In this document: one piece after another, positions 15,813 through 25,136 of the stretch
Layout of the letters: each line of letters begins with the position of its first letter
Position numbering within the stretch: position 1 is the first letter of the stretch
Notes under the pieces: model-generated
What the model was told of the DNA's origin: nothing
The model's database searches: none
Seen by the model: the letters and a program-made list of their open reading frames with translations, nothing else
DNA from: Burkholderia puraquae
Lineage (GTDB): Bacteria; Pseudomonadota; Gammaproteobacteria; Burkholderiales; Burkholderiaceae
Assembly (NCBI RefSeq): GCF_002099195.1
Contig: NZ_NBYX01000009.1
Location: forward strand, 1 to 64,000
Direction of reading: 5' to 3'
DNA length: 64,000 nt
Position numbers and translations under genes: made by a program

Positions 15813-17726
15813 TCAGGCCACGCGTTCGCCGGTCGGCGTGCTGCCGTCGGGGGCCGGGTGATGGCGGCCGTGCTGTTTCGCGAGCAGGTCGCGGTACAGG
15901 CCCGGGCGGTTGCGCAGCACGTCGGGCGCGCCGTCGTCGATCACCTTGCCGTTGTTCATCACGATGATTCGGTCGAAGTTGCGCAGCGTCGACAGGCGGT
16001 GTGCGATCGCGATCACCGTGCGGCCGACCATCAGGCGGTCGAGCGCGCTCTGGATCGCTTCCTCGGATGCGCTGTCGAGCGCGGACGTCGCTTCGTCGAG
16101 CAGCAGGATCGGCGCATCCTTCAGGATCGCGCGCGCGATCGCGATGCGCTGGCGCTGGCCGCCCGACAGCTTGACGCCGCGGTCGCCGACGATCGTGTCA
16201 TAGCCTTCCGGCATCGCTTCGATGAACTCCGCGCAGCGGGCGTCGCGCGCGGCGGCGAGCACTTCGTCGCGGGTCGCGTCGGGGCGGCCATATGCGATGT
16301 TGTCGTAGATCGTCCGGTGCAGCAGCGAGATGTCCTGCGGCACGAGCGCGATCGCGTGGCGCAGGCTGTCTTGCGTGATCGTCTTCACGTCCTGGCCGTC
16401 GACCTGCACGGCGCCGTCCTGCGTGTCGTAGAAGCGTTGCAGCAGCGCGAGCACGGTCGACTTGCCGGCGCCCGACTTGCCGATCAGGCCGACGCGCTGG
16501 CCCGGCTCGATATGGAGGTCGAAGTGGTCGAGGATCGCACGACGGTGCGGATACGCGAACGTCACGCGCTCGAAGTCGACGCGGCCACCCTTGGCCGACA
16601 GCGGCTGTGCATCGGAGCGGTCCGGCATCCCGTGCGGCTCGAGCAGCGTCTTGACGGCTTCGGACAGGCGCGCGATGTGCTGCGTGACGTCGACGAGCGC
16701 GACCGCGAGATCGCGCGTGCCGTGCAGGATCGTGAAGCCGAGCGAGCTGACGAGCACGATGTCGCCTGACGTCGCGCGGCCCTGGTCCCACAGCCACAGC
16801 GCCCAGCCGAGCAGGCCGGCGGACAGCATTGCGGTGATCACCGCGTGCAGCAGGCGCAGCTTCTCGAGATAGAGCAGGCTTTGCTGGCGCGCATCCATCT
16901 CGGCCTTGACCGTCGCGCCGAAGCGCTTCTGTTCGCGCAGCGTCATCCCGAATGCGCGCACGAGGCCCATGTTGCCGATCACGTCGACGAGCTCGCCGTC
17001 GACCGCCGCGGCCTTCGCAGCGAACGCGTGGTGGCGGGCCGAGCCGCGCCCGGCGAGCTTGAACAGGATGACGGACAGCACGGCCGAACAGCCGAGCAGG
17101 CCGGCCGCCATCATCGGATTGACGACGATGATCATCAGGATCGCGCCCATCACCGCGATGCACGGCGGCAGCACGTTCCACGCCATCGTGTTCTCCGACG
17201 TGTAGACCGCGTTCGACGTGGCCGTGATGCGGCTCGCGAGCGTGCCGGGCTGCTTTTCGGCGTAGTAGGTGGGCGAATGGCCGATCAGGTACTGGAACAG
17301 GTCGCGCCGCAAGTCGCCGGTGACCGCGACGAACGTGTGCGCGGCGAACCAGCCGCCGACGCGCCACAGGAGGTTGTCGGCCGCGATCAGCCCGACGAGC
17401 AGCGCGAATGCGCTCCACAGCGGGCCGGGATGATGCCGCCCGGTCGCCAGTACGTCGATCAGGTGCTTGATCGCGTATTGCGAACCGAGCGCGCAGCCGA
17501 CGGCGGCCAGCACACTGCAGAGCACGACCAGGTGGGCGACAGGATGAAGGCGGATGTAGCGGTACAGGAACGCGATCGGCCGGTGCGCGTAGCTCGACAG
17601 CTTCGCGTTGTGGGCGTTGCGCTGGGCGGGGGTAAGAGATTCCAAAATATGCGTGCGGTGATTCGGTGATTGAGCGTGGCGGCTGGATCGCATGCCGGCG
17701 TTCGCCCGGACTGAATAATCCGGCAT
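15813..17726 (-). CDS. MsbA-like ABC exporter, fused membrane and ATPase domains
   Basis: The product is about 637 residues from the ATG at 17726; the exact start is unsure because no clear ribosome-binding site is seen (17693 is an alternative). The N-terminal half has six membrane helices of the ABC type 1 fold. The C-terminal half has Walker A GKSGAGKST, the signature LSGGQRQRIAIARA, Walker B ILLLDEATSALD and the switch AHRLST. Such half-transporters dimerise and export lipids, drugs or peptides. The substrate is unknown. A glycosyltransferase lies divergently upstream, which might hint at an envelope substrate, but this is only context. Confidence 0.88.
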   Translation of the reverse strand: MPDYSVRANAGMRSSRHAQSPNHRTHILESLTPAQRNAHNAKLSSYAHRPIAFLYRYIRLHPVAHLVVLCSVLAAVGCALGSQYAIKHLIDVLATGRHHPGPLWSAFALLVGLIAADNLLWRVGGWFAAHTFVAVTGDLRRDLFQYLIGHSPTYYAEKQPGTLASRITATSNAVYTSENTMAWNVLPPCIAVMGAILMIIVVNPMMAAGLLGCSAVLSVILFKLAGRGSARHHAFAAKAAAVDGELVDVIGNMGLVRAFGMTLREQKRFGATVKAEMDARQQSLLYLEKLRLLHAVITAMLSAGLLGWALWLWDQGRATSGDIVLVSSLGFTILHGTRDLAVALVDVTQHIARLSEAVKTLLEPHGMPDRSDAQPLSAKGGRVDFERVTFAYPHRRAILDHFDLHIEPGQRVGLIGKSGAGKSTVLALLQRFYDTQDGAVQVDGQDVKTITQDSLRHAIALVPQDISLLHRTIYDNIAYGRPDATRDEVLAAARDARCAEFIEAMPEGYDTIVGDRGVKLSGGQRQRIAIARAILKDAPILLLDEATSALDSASEEAIQSALDRLMVGRTVIAIAHRLSTLRNFDRIIVMNNGKVIDDGAPDVLRNRPGLYRDLLAKQHGRHHPAPDGSTPTGERVA

Positions 17727-18208
17727 TGTAAACAAGGCCGTGCGCTGCGCTGCGCGAATCTTGACTGGGTCAGCGGCTCGCGATCGATTTTGAGATAAAA
17801 TCCGGCATCCCGTCCTGCCTCATGTGCCGGAATCACGCTGCCGGCAGTCACGGGTGCAAGGAACGCCAAAAGGGCCTTCCACTCTAGAACGGACACCCGA
17901 GTCCGCGGGTTGCAAAGTGTTGCACCTTTGTAACAAAGTAAAGTGTTTGAAATGTTGTGCGCCGTATCGGGATTAACCCTAGATAATCGGCTCCGGGTTC
18001 GATTCCAGGTTTTTTACGAACCCCTGTCAACGGGTCTTCGTTTCAAACGTTCTATGCCTGTCGCGTCGCCGACGCTCCTTGAGCAGCGCGGGTTTGACGC
18101 CCCCGGCAGGCTGATTCGTCCGATTTTCGGACGACATGCATCCAGCCCGGACCGCCGGCAGGTTGCCGACCCATACCTGGTTTTTAGCCGATTTTTTAGG
18201 AGTTACGC
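17727..18208. other. 482-bp interval between divergent ABC exporter and glycosyltransferase genes
   Basis: No gene is supported. The AT-richer middle contains the perfect 13-bp palindrome CTTTGTAACAAAG (17926-17938), adjacent to TTGCAAAGTGTTGCAC. It is the most likely place for the promoters and a regulator site. A long leader of about 270 bases would precede the glycosyltransferase. Confidence 0.4.
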
Positions 18209-19273
18209 ATGCGAATCGCCCAAATCGCTCCGTTGCACGAAGCGGTGCCCCCGAAACTGTACGGCGGTACCGAGCGAGTGGTGTCCTATCTCACCGAAGC
18301 ACTCGTCGAGATGGGGCATGACGTCACGCTCTTCGCGAGCGGCGATTCGCAAACTTCCGCGAAGCTCGAAGCTTGCTGGCCGCAGGCGCTGCGCCTCGAC
18401 CCGACGATCCGCGACGTGATGGCACCGCACATGCTGCTCCTCGAGCAGGTGCGCCGCCGCGCGGAAGAGTTCGATGTCCTGCACTGCCATATCGACTACT
18501 ACCCGTTCTCGCTGTTCTCGCGCCAGCCGGTCCCGCATCTGACGACGATGCACGGCCGTCTCGACCTGCCGGAACTGCAGCCGATCTTCAACGCATTCAG
18601 CGACGTGCCGGTCGTGTCGATCTCCGACAACCAGCGCATCCCGCTGCCGCAGGCGAACTGGCTGTCGACCGTCTACCACGGCCTGCCGGAAAACCTGCTG
18701 ACGCCGATCCCGAACGTGAAGCCGAGCTACCTGGCGTTCCTGGGCCGCATCTCGCCGGAGAAGCGCGTCGATACGGCGATCCGCATCGCCGAGCAGGCCG
18801 GCCTGCCGATCAAGATCGCCGCGAAGCTCGACAAGGCTGACCGCGCGTACTACGAAGAGAAGATCAAGCCGCTGTTCGCGCTGCCGCATGTCGAGTACAT
18901 CGGCGAAATCAGCGAGTCGGAAAAGACCGAATTCCTGGGCAACGCGCACGCGCTGCTGTTCCCGATCGACTGGCCGGAGCCCTTCGGCCTGGTGATGATC
19001 GAGGCGATGGCATGCGGCACGCCGGTGATCGCGTTCAAGCGCGGCTCGGTGCCGGAAGTGATCGACAACGGCGTGTCGGGCTTCGTCGTCGAAGACGAAC
19101 TGTCGGCCGTCGCCGCGCTCAAGCGCCTCGATACGCTGCCGCGCGAGAAGGTCCGCGCTGCGTTCGAAGCCCGCTTCTCGTCGAAGGTGATGGCGCAGAA
19201 CTACGTGAAGGGCTACGAGGAACTGCTGCGCCAGAAGCGCCGCACGGTGCTCCGCGAAGTCAACGCAAGCTGA
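18209..19273 (+). CDS. Glycosyltransferase family 4 protein
   Basis: The product is 354 residues preceded by TAGGAG. The N-terminal GT-B domain begins MRIAQIAPLHEAVPPKLYGG, with the glycine-rich acceptor loop. The C-terminal domain starts YLAFLGRISPEKRVDTAI and contains EPFGLVMIEAMACGTPVIA, the nucleotide-sugar binding E-X7-E motif. These retaining enzymes transfer a sugar from an activated donor. The acceptor is unknown; no other polysaccharide genes surround it, so it does not belong to an obvious O-antigen or capsule locus. Confidence 0.88.
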   Translation: MRIAQIAPLHEAVPPKLYGGTERVVSYLTEALVEMGHDVTLFASGDSQTSAKLEACWPQALRLDPTIRDVMAPHMLLLEQVRRRAEEFDVLHCHIDYYPFSLFSRQPVPHLTTMHGRLDLPELQPIFNAFSDVPVVSISDNQRIPLPQANWLSTVYHGLPENLLTPIPNVKPSYLAFLGRISPEKRVDTAIRIAEQAGLPIKIAAKLDKADRAYYEEKIKPLFALPHVEYIGEISESEKTEFLGNAHALLFPIDWPEPFGLVMIEAMACGTPVIAFKRGSVPEVIDNGVSGFVVEDELSAVAALKRLDTLPREKVRAAFEARFSSKVMAQNYVKGYEELLRQKRRTVLREVNAS

Positions 19274-19314
19274 TTGCGGGCCGCCGCCGCGCTGCGACGC
19301 GCGGCTTGGCCTCG

Positions 19315-19343
19315 ACGCCCCGTCCGGGTTCCCGGCGGGGCGT
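19315..19343 (+). terminator. Hairpin after the glycosyltransferase
   Basis: ACGCCCCG (19315-19322) and CGGGGCGT (19336-19343) form a stem 41 bases after the stop. No T-run follows, so termination is probable but not certain. Confidence 0.5.
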
Positions 19344-19429
19344 TGTCACATCCGCGGCGTGGATCTGTTGTATTCTCGCCGCGCCCGACGCTGCGAACGC
19401 CCCCCGAAGCAGCCCGGCATGGCATCCGG

Positions 19430-19460
19430 CCGTCTGTCCAGACGGTAATGTCCCTATAAT
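19430..19460 (+). promoter_or_regulatory. Promoter with palindromic operator candidate
   Basis: A consensus TATAAT box lies at 19455-19460, 50 bases before the downstream gene. Nine bases upstream is the perfect palindrome CCGTCTG-TC-CAGACGG (19430-19445), covering the -35 region. This is a likely repressor or activator site. Confidence 0.6.
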
Positions 19461-19510
19461 GGCCGTGCCGTGAAATCCGGCCCCGCACGAATATCCAGAG
19501 GAGAGCAGTC

Positions 19511-20317
19511 TTGGCGAGAACGAAATCCACGCGCGCAGCGCCGGCCCCCGGCGCCGGTGTGATCTTCGCGTTGCGTGCGATCGGTCTCGTGCTGCTCGCG
19601 CGCTGGCTGTTCTCGATGTCCCAGATGGGCTATCGCTCGTCGCTGTCGGCGATGGTGTCGTCGCCCTGGGCGTTCGTCTACCTCCTGCTGATCTTCCTGC
19701 TGCTCGCGCTGCCGGGCGCCGTCGCGCGCGCCGAACGGCCGTTTCATCCGCTGCCGCAGTGGCTGCGCCAGGCGCTGCGCGTCTTCGCGCTGATCGGTTT
19801 CCTGTTCGCGATCTGGTCGATCGGCATGTTCGTATGGGTGGACGGCTGGCGCCTCGCGCTGCATGCGGTGACGGCGACCAATGGCTGGCTCGTTGCCGCA
19901 CCGGCGCTTTATGCGGCGATCGTCTGGATCTGCCGCCCGCGGCCGCTGTGGCGGACCAACGTGGCCGCGCGCCGCTTCGCGGTCGGTCGTTATGCGATTT
20001 CGCTCGACGTGCTGACGCGCACCGCGATCGTCTGGATGGAAAGCCGCAAGGTTGGCCAGTACGACGCGCGCGAACTGTCGGTGCGCTGGCCCGGCCGGGC
20101 GGCGCCTGCCGCAGGCGAGGGGGCGATGGACGCGCAGCCGGCCGTCGTGCCGCCGCGCCGCGGCAGCCTGTTCAATCGGCCGAAGGTCGAACTGCTGTGG
20201 GATTCGCCGGCGGCCGTCGGCCATAACCGGCAGATCGTCATGCGCGCGCCGCTCGCGACCGAAGGCGACCGCGTCGCCGTGCTCGCACTCGACGCCGCAC
20301 TCAAACAGATCGTCTGA
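19511..20317 (+). CDS. Uncharacterised membrane protein
   Basis: The product is 268 residues from a TTG start, chosen because AGAGGAGAG stands 7-13 bases upstream. Four hydrophobic segments are visible (VIFALRAIGLVLLARWLF, WAFVYLLLIFLLLALPG, VFALIGFLFAIWSIGMFVWV, WLVAAPALYAAIVWI), with a soluble C-terminal region of about 110 residues. No family is recognised. It is followed after 36 bases by a DUF2214 gene, so the two may form an operon. A TATAAT promoter with a palindrome lies upstream. Confidence 0.65.
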   Translation: MARTKSTRAAPAPGAGVIFALRAIGLVLLARWLFSMSQMGYRSSLSAMVSSPWAFVYLLLIFLLLALPGAVARAERPFHPLPQWLRQALRVFALIGFLFAIWSIGMFVWVDGWRLALHAVTATNGWLVAAPALYAAIVWICRPRPLWRTNVAARRFAVGRYAISLDVLTRTAIVWMESRKVGQYDARELSVRWPGRAAPAAGEGAMDAQPAVVPPRRGSLFNRPKVELLWDSPAAVGHNRQIVMRAPLATEGDRVAVLALDAALKQIV

Positions 20318-20353
20318 CAAGGCCCGCGCACGGCGTGCGGGCGACACGGAGGC

Positions 20354-20821
20354 ATGATGATCGTCCGCTGGTTGCTGGCTGCCATTCACCTGAGCGCGTT
20401 CGGCGTCGCGTTTGCCGCGATCGCGGGGCGGAACCGCGCGTTGCGGCGGCTGATCGCGTCAACGCAGGCGGCTGACCTGCCCGGTGTATTCAAGGCCGAC
20501 GCCGCGTGGGGGCTGTCGGCGCTCGTGCTGATCGTGACGGGCCTGATGCGCGCGTTCGGCGGTTTCGAGAAAGGCACCGCGTACTACCTGCACGAACCGC
20601 TCTTTCACCTGAAGATGACCGCGCTCGTGCTGATCCTGCTGCTCGAGGTCGTGCCGATGCTCGGGTTGATCCGGTGGCGCGTCGCCGCGCGGCAGCAGCA
20701 GATGCCCGATCTCGGCCGTGCATGCACCTATGTGCGGATCGGTCATTGGCAGGCGGTGCTCGTGATCGTCATCGTGTTCGCCGCGTCGGGAATGGCGCGG
20801 GGGATCGGGCTGGCCGGGTAG
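20354..20821 (+). CDS. DUF2214 family membrane protein
   Basis: The product is 155 residues with four predicted membrane helices. Conserved features of the DUF2214 family are visible: the N-terminal WLLAAIHLSAFGVAFAAI, then RAFGGFEKGTAYYLHEPLFHLKM. Histidine residues in helices one and three (AIHLS, FHLKM) are family features. The function is unknown. ACGGAGGC provides the ribosome-binding site. It lies directly after another unknown membrane protein gene. Confidence 0.75.
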   Translation: MMIVRWLLAAIHLSAFGVAFAAIAGRNRALRRLIASTQAADLPGVFKADAAWGLSALVLIVTGLMRAFGGFEKGTAYYLHEPLFHLKMTALVLILLLEVVPMLGLIRWRVAARQQQMPDLGRACTYVRIGHWQAVLVIVIVFAASGMARGIGLAG

Positions 20822-21012
20822 GTGCGGTCGGCTAGGGTTGGCCCAGGCGAGGCCGGCCAGGCCCGTCATCGCTACCGCCACCATCCTCCGGATCCGGGTC
20901 GACCCGCGTAGCGTCTTCCTCTTCCAGACACCACCAGCCCGACCGCGGGCTGCATCGCTCCTCTCGATTCAGGCCCGACCGGCCGATCCCTGCCGCCCGG
21001 TCGGGCCCGTGC

Positions 21013-22365
21013 TCAGCGCACGAGGCAGGGGCGCTTGTTGTTGAAGGTCCACCCCGGAATCAGGTACTGCATCGCGGCCGCGTCGTCGCGCGTACCGAGC
21101 CCGTGCTGCTTGTACAGCTCGTGTGCGACTGCGACGGCATCCATGTCGATATCGACGCCAAGCCCCGGCCGCTTCGGCACCTCCACCAGCCCGTTCTCGA
21201 TCTTCAGCGGTTCGCGCGTCAGCCGTTCGCCGTCCTGCCAGATCCAGTGCGTGTCGATCGCGGTGACCTGGCCCGGCGCGGCGGCCGCGACGTGCGTGAA
21301 CATCGCGAGCGACACGTCGAAGTGGTTGTTCGAGTGCGAGCCCCACGTGAGGCCCCAGTCGCGGCACATCTGCGCGACGCGCACCGAACCCTGCATCGTC
21401 CAGAAGTGCGGATCGGCGAGCGGGATGTCGACGGCCTGCAACTGCACCGCATGACCCATTTGCCGCCAGTCGGTCGCGATCATGTTGGTTGCCGTCGGCA
21501 GCCCCGTCGCGCGGCGGAATTCGGCCATCACCTCGCGGCCCGAGTAGCCGTTCTCCGCGCCGCACGGATCTTCCGCGTAGGCGAGCACGTGATGCTGGTC
21601 ACGGCACAGCCGCACGGCTTCGTCGAGCGACCACGCGCCGTTCGGGTCGAGCGTCACGCGCGCGTCGGGGAAGCGCTCGGCGAGCGCCGTCACGGCCTCG
21701 ATCTCGCTCGCGCCTTCGAATACGCCGCCTTTCAGCTTGAAGTCGTTGAAGCCGTAGCGCGCATGCGCGGCCTCGGCGAGCCGCACGACGGCCTCGGGCG
21801 TCAGTGCGGCTTCGTCGCGCACGCGTGTCCAGTCGTCGGTTGCGCCGCTGCCGTCGCGATAGGCGAGTGCGGTCTTCGTGCGATCGCCGACGTAGAACAG
21901 GTAGCCGAGCATTTCGACGCGCTCGCGCTGCTGGCCCTCGCCGAGCAGTGCGGCGACCGGCACGCCGAGGTGCTGGCCGAGCAGGTCGAGCAGTGCGGCC
22001 TCGAGTGCGGTGACCGCGTGGATCGTCGTGCGCAGGTCGAAGGTCTGCAGCCCGCGGCCGCCCGCATCGCGGTCGGCGAAGGTGCGCCGCACGTCGTTGA
22101 GCACCGCGTGGTAATTGCCGACCGGCTGGCCGACGACGAGCGCGCGCGCATCGTCGAGCGTGCGGCGGATGCTTTCGCCGCCCGGTACTTCACCGACGCC
22201 GGTCCGGCCTGCGCTGTCCTTCAGGATCACGAGGTTGCGGGTGAAGAACGGACCGTGTGCGCCGCTCAGGTTGAGCAGCATGCTGTCGTGGCCGGCGACC
22301 GGAATCGCTTGCAGGTCGACGATGCGCGGCGTGTCGTGGGAGGGCGAGGCAGTGACGGCGTTCAT
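21013..22365 (-). CDS. gudD: Glucarate dehydratase
   Basis: The product is 450 residues from the ATG at 22365 ([12 protein letters not shown]). This enolase-superfamily enzyme dehydrates D-glucarate (and L-idarate) to 5-keto-4-deoxy-glucarate, the first step of glucarate catabolism. Visible features include the catalytic FKLKGGV block, metal-ligand strands [23 protein letters not shown] and [12 protein letters not shown], and [16 protein letters not shown] with the catalytic His. No permease or downstream aldolase gene is adjacent. A FadR-type GntR gene lies divergently and is the probable regulator. Confidence 0.93.
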   Translation of the reverse strand: MNAVTASPSHDTPRIVDLQAIPVAGHDSMLLNLSGAHGPFFTRNLVILKDSAGRTGVGEVPGGESIRRTLDDARALVVGQPVGNYHAVLNDVRRTFADRDAGGRGLQTFDLRTTIHAVTALEAALLDLLGQHLGVPVAALLGEGQQRERVEMLGYLFYVGDRTKTALAYRDGSGATDDWTRVRDEAALTPEAVVRLAEAAHARYGFNDFKLKGGVFEGASEIEAVTALAERFPDARVTLDPNGAWSLDEAVRLCRDQHHVLAYAEDPCGAENGYSGREVMAEFRRATGLPTATNMIATDWRQMGHAVQLQAVDIPLADPHFWTMQGSVRVAQMCRDWGLTWGSHSNNHFDVSLAMFTHVAAAAPGQVTAIDTHWIWQDGERLTREPLKIENGLVEVPKRPGLGVDIDMDAVAVAHELYKQHGLGTRDDAAAMQYLIPGWTFNNKRPCLVR

Positions 22366-22610
22366 GGGCGGCGATGGCGAAAGGGTGGGCAATGCCGTGC
22401 GGCAAAAGCTTTGCCGCGCGCGGCGGGAGGTGCGATCATTCGACAACCGACATGCGCGGCGCGCAAGCCCCGCAGGTCGACGCAACCCGAAACGGGGTGG
22501 GAGCGACAACCTGACCAGCGGAGCGCAGAACGCGAACGCTGGCTGATCGTAAGACGTGGGACCAGGCGGCGCTGGAATGCCCGCTTGAGTCGACAGGAGA
22601 TCCGTGCTTT

Positions 22611-22713
22611 GATCATCAGTCGTCGGATGACTTGTGACGCAGTATAATGAATCATCGGCTTTCGCTCAAACCCCGCGTAAACCCTCGGCTCACATTACGA
22701 TCATTCAAAAAGG
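22611..22713 (+). promoter_or_regulatory. Promoter and operator region of the GntR regulator gene
   Basis: A consensus TATAAT is at 22643-22648, 75 bases before the start codon. ATCATC and GATGAC (22613-22628) form an imperfect inverted repeat just upstream, in the position of a repressor site between the divergent gudD and gntR-type genes. AAAGGA at 22708-22713 is the ribosome-binding site. Confidence 0.5.
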
Positions 22714-22723
22714 AACCGGCCTC

Positions 22724-23485
22724 ATGTCCGTGCCTACGCTTCCCGCAGCGCCGCGCCGTCGCGCACGCAGCCTCGCACAAGATGTCGTCGACGCGCTGAC
22801 CGCGCAGATCGAAAACGGCACGCTGCGTCCCGGCGACAAGCTGCCGACCGAAACCGAAGTCATGGCGGCGCAGGGCGTGAGCCGCACGGTCGTGCGCGAG
22901 GCGATCTCGCGGATGCAGGCGAGCGGTCTCGTCGAGACGCGCCACGGCATCGGCAGCTTCGTGCTGGAGCCGTCGCGCCGCCGGACGCTCGGCATCGACC
23001 CGGCGACGATCACGACGCTGCGCGACGTGCTCGCGGTGCTGGAGCTGCGCATCAGCCTCGAGAGCGAATGCGCGAGCCTCGCCGCGCAGCGCGCGAACGA
23101 TACCGACCTGGCCGCGCTGCGGCGCGCGCTCGACGCGATCGCATCGGGGGCGGGCGGCGGGCGCGACACCGCGCAGCTCGACTTCCAGTTCCACCTGCAG
23201 ATCGCGCAGTCCACCGGCAACCGCTATTTCGTCGACATCATGACGCAGCTCGGCACGTCGATCATCCCGCGCACGCGCGTGAATTCGGCCCGCTTTGCCG
23301 GCGACGATCTCGAACGGTACGTCGGCCGGCTGAACCACGAGCACGAGGATATCTACGAGGCGATCGCGCGCCACGACCCGGAGGCTGCACGCGCCGCGAT
23401 GCGCACGCACCTCACCAACAGCCGCGAGCGGCTGCGCCGCGCGCACGAGGCGGCCGAGGCCGAGCGCGACACGCAGGCCAGCTGA
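22724..23485 (+). CDS. GntR-family (FadR subgroup) transcriptional regulator of glucarate catabolism
   Basis: The product is 253 residues from the ATG at 22724. The winged helix-turn-helix is clear (GTLRPGDKLPTETEVMAAQGVSR, VVREAISRMQASGLVETRHG, residues 25-80). A FadR/FCD-type ligand domain follows, with metal-binding histidines (LDFQFHLQIAQSTGNR, HEHEDIYEAI). FCD regulators of sugar-acid genes are typically repressors released by the substrate. Divergence from gudD suggests it responds to glucarate or a related acid. Confidence 0.85.
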   Translation: MSVPTLPAAPRRRARSLAQDVVDALTAQIENGTLRPGDKLPTETEVMAAQGVSRTVVREAISRMQASGLVETRHGIGSFVLEPSRRRTLGIDPATITTLRDVLAVLELRISLESECASLAAQRANDTDLAALRRALDAIASGAGGGRDTAQLDFQFHLQIAQSTGNRYFVDIMTQLGTSIIPRTRVNSARFAGDDLERYVGRLNHEHEDIYEAIARHDPEAARAAMRTHLTNSRERLRRAHEAAEAERDTQAS

Positions 23486-23579
23486 CGCGCCGGGCGCCGC
23501 GGCCCGTCGTGCCGCCGGCCGGTCGAATCGTCAACATCAGTCGTCATACAAGATCGGTATCCCTTCATCGATCACCGGG

Positions 23580-23604
23580 GCCGGGCGGCGTTTCCGCCGC
23601 CGGC
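23580..23604. terminator. Bidirectional hairpin between convergent genes
   Basis: GCCGGGCGGCG and CGCCGCCGGC pair around a TTTC loop, between the GntR gene and the convergent livK-type gene. No T-run is present. Confidence 0.45.
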
Positions 23605-23619
23605 CGCCGGCACCGCCGA

Positions 23620-24768
23620 TCAGCCTCCCTTCGTCGTGATCGTCTTCCACGCGCCGCTCTTCACCTGGTACAGCGTCGACATCCCGCTCTTCAGCGAGCC
23701 GTCGTTCGCGAACGAAATGCGGCCGGTGACGCCTTCGAAGTCGATCTTCTTCAGCGCCGGGCGATAGACCTTCGGGTCGATCGAGCCGGCTGCCTGCATC
23801 GCCTTGATCGCCGCCCAGGCCGCGTCGTAGCCGAACTGCGCGTACGACAGCACGTCGACGCCGAAGCGCTTCTTGAAGCGCTGTTCGAAATCCTTCCCTT
23901 GCGGCAGCTCGTCAAGCGGCCGGCCATATTCCCACGCCATCGCGCCTTCGGCGGCGGAGCCCGCGATCTTGATGAACTCGTTGTCCTTCACGCCGCCGCC
24001 GCCGACGAACTGCGCGTTCAGCCCGAGCTGGCGCATCTGCTTGATGAAGTTCGCGGCGAGCGAATCGAGGCCGCCGAAGAAGATCAGGTCGGGGTTCTTG
24101 GCCTTCAGGCTCGTGATCTGCGCGCGGAAGTCGACCGCCTGGTTGCTGGTGAACTCGCGGCCGATGAGGTTGCCGCCCGCAGCCTTCACGGCCTTCTCGA
24201 ACTCGTCGGCCTCGCCTTGGCCAAACGCGGTGCGGTCGTCGATGATCGCGATGCGCTTCGCCTTCGTCACGTCGACCGCGTACTTGCCCGCGTTGCCGGC
24301 GTTCTGACCGTCGGTCGCGATCACCATGAACATGTTCGCGAGCCCGCGCGCCGTGAGCGTCGGGTTGGTCGCGGCCGGATCGATCACCGGGATGCCGGCC
24401 TTGTCGTAGACGACCGAGGCCGGAATCGTCGTCCCCGAGTTGAAGTGGCCGACCACGACCGACACGTTCTGGTCGACGAGCGCCTGCGCGGCCTGCACGC
24501 CGATGCGCGGGTCGGCCTGGTCGTCCTGCACGACGAGATTGAAGTGGGCAGGCTTGCCGGCGATCTGCACCTTCTGCGCGGCCGCATCGTCGAGCGCGAG
24601 CTGCACGCCGTTCTGCAGATCCTTGCCGTAGCCGGCGTTCACGCCCGTGAGCGGTGCGGCGAAGCCGACCTTCACGTCGGTTGCGTCGGCCGCCTGGGCG
24701 GCCTGTTGCGAGAGGAGGGCAAGCGCGGATGCAATGGACACCGACAGCAGGGAATGACGGAATTTCAT
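23620..24768 (-). CDS. livK: Branched-chain amino-acid ABC transporter periplasmic binding protein
   Basis: The product is 382 residues from the ATG at 24768 with AAGAGGAAC upstream. A signal peptide ends near QQAAQAA (residue 26). The mature protein starts TDVKVGFAAPLTGVNAGYG, typical of LivJ/LivK type I binding proteins. It contains VVGHFNSGTTIPASVVY and AIIDDRTAFGQGEADEFEK. It captures branched-chain or related amino acids in the periplasm. No permease or ATPase genes are adjacent, so this is an orphan binding protein that must share a transporter encoded elsewhere. The longer reading frame continuing upstream is not coding. Confidence 0.9.
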   Translation of the reverse strand: MKFRHSLLSVSIASALALLSQQAAQAADATDVKVGFAAPLTGVNAGYGKDLQNGVQLALDDAAAQKVQIAGKPAHFNLVVQDDQADPRIGVQAAQALVDQNVSVVVGHFNSGTTIPASVVYDKAGIPVIDPAATNPTLTARGLANMFMVIATDGQNAGNAGKYAVDVTKAKRIAIIDDRTAFGQGEADEFEKAVKAAGGNLIGREFTSNQAVDFRAQITSLKAKNPDLIFFGGLDSLAANFIKQMRQLGLNAQFVGGGGVKDNEFIKIAGSAAEGAMAWEYGRPLDELPQGKDFEQRFKKRFGVDVLSYAQFGYDAAWAAIKAMQAAGSIDPKVYRPALKKIDFEGVTGRISFANDGSLKSGMSTLYQVKSGAWKTITTKGG

Positions 24769-25088
24769 GTTGTTCCTCTTGTTCGACACCGGCGAGTGGG
24801 TACAGCGCGCGCCTGGGCGGGCCGGGCGCGTGCGACGGGCGGGCGGTTCGACCGCTTCTCGGAATCGGGCGGGGAGGTCGGCATCGTGATCCTCGGAAAC
24901 ATCTCCCGTCAGGCTCCGCGAAGAGCCCCGATTGCTTCGATATATAGGTCGCCGATATGCGCGGGTCTTGGAAATTTGTCGCGCATTCGATGCGGATTTG
25001 CGCATAGCTTCCGCGCGAGCGGCGGTGGCCGGTATCGGGAGTTTCCCGTCGCGAACGGAACGGGCGGAGAGAAGGGGGCGGTGTGGGG
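24769..25088. other. Leader and promoter region of the livK-type gene
   Basis: This interval of about 320 bases has no supported gene. It is likely the long leader of the minus-strand livK-type gene; an AT-rich patch around 24945-24985 (TATATAGG) may hold the promoter. No riboswitch structure is recognised. Confidence 0.35.
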
Positions 25089-25123
25089 CAAAAACGCGGC
25101 GCGGCCCGCCGGGGCCGCACCGC
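25089..25123 (-). terminator. Terminator of the phospholipase C gene
   Basis: On the minus strand GCGGTGCGGCC and GGCCGCGCCGC form an 11-bp stem with one G-U pair, followed by GTTTTTG, 14 bases after the stop. Confidence 0.75.
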
Positions 25124-25136
25124 GCGTGGGTCGACG

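Noticed and set aside
17975..18025. T-loop-like sequence GGTTCGATTCC before the glycosyltransferase gene
   Set aside because: The surrounding bases do not form a T stem and there is no anticodon arm or acceptor stem, so it is not a tRNA.
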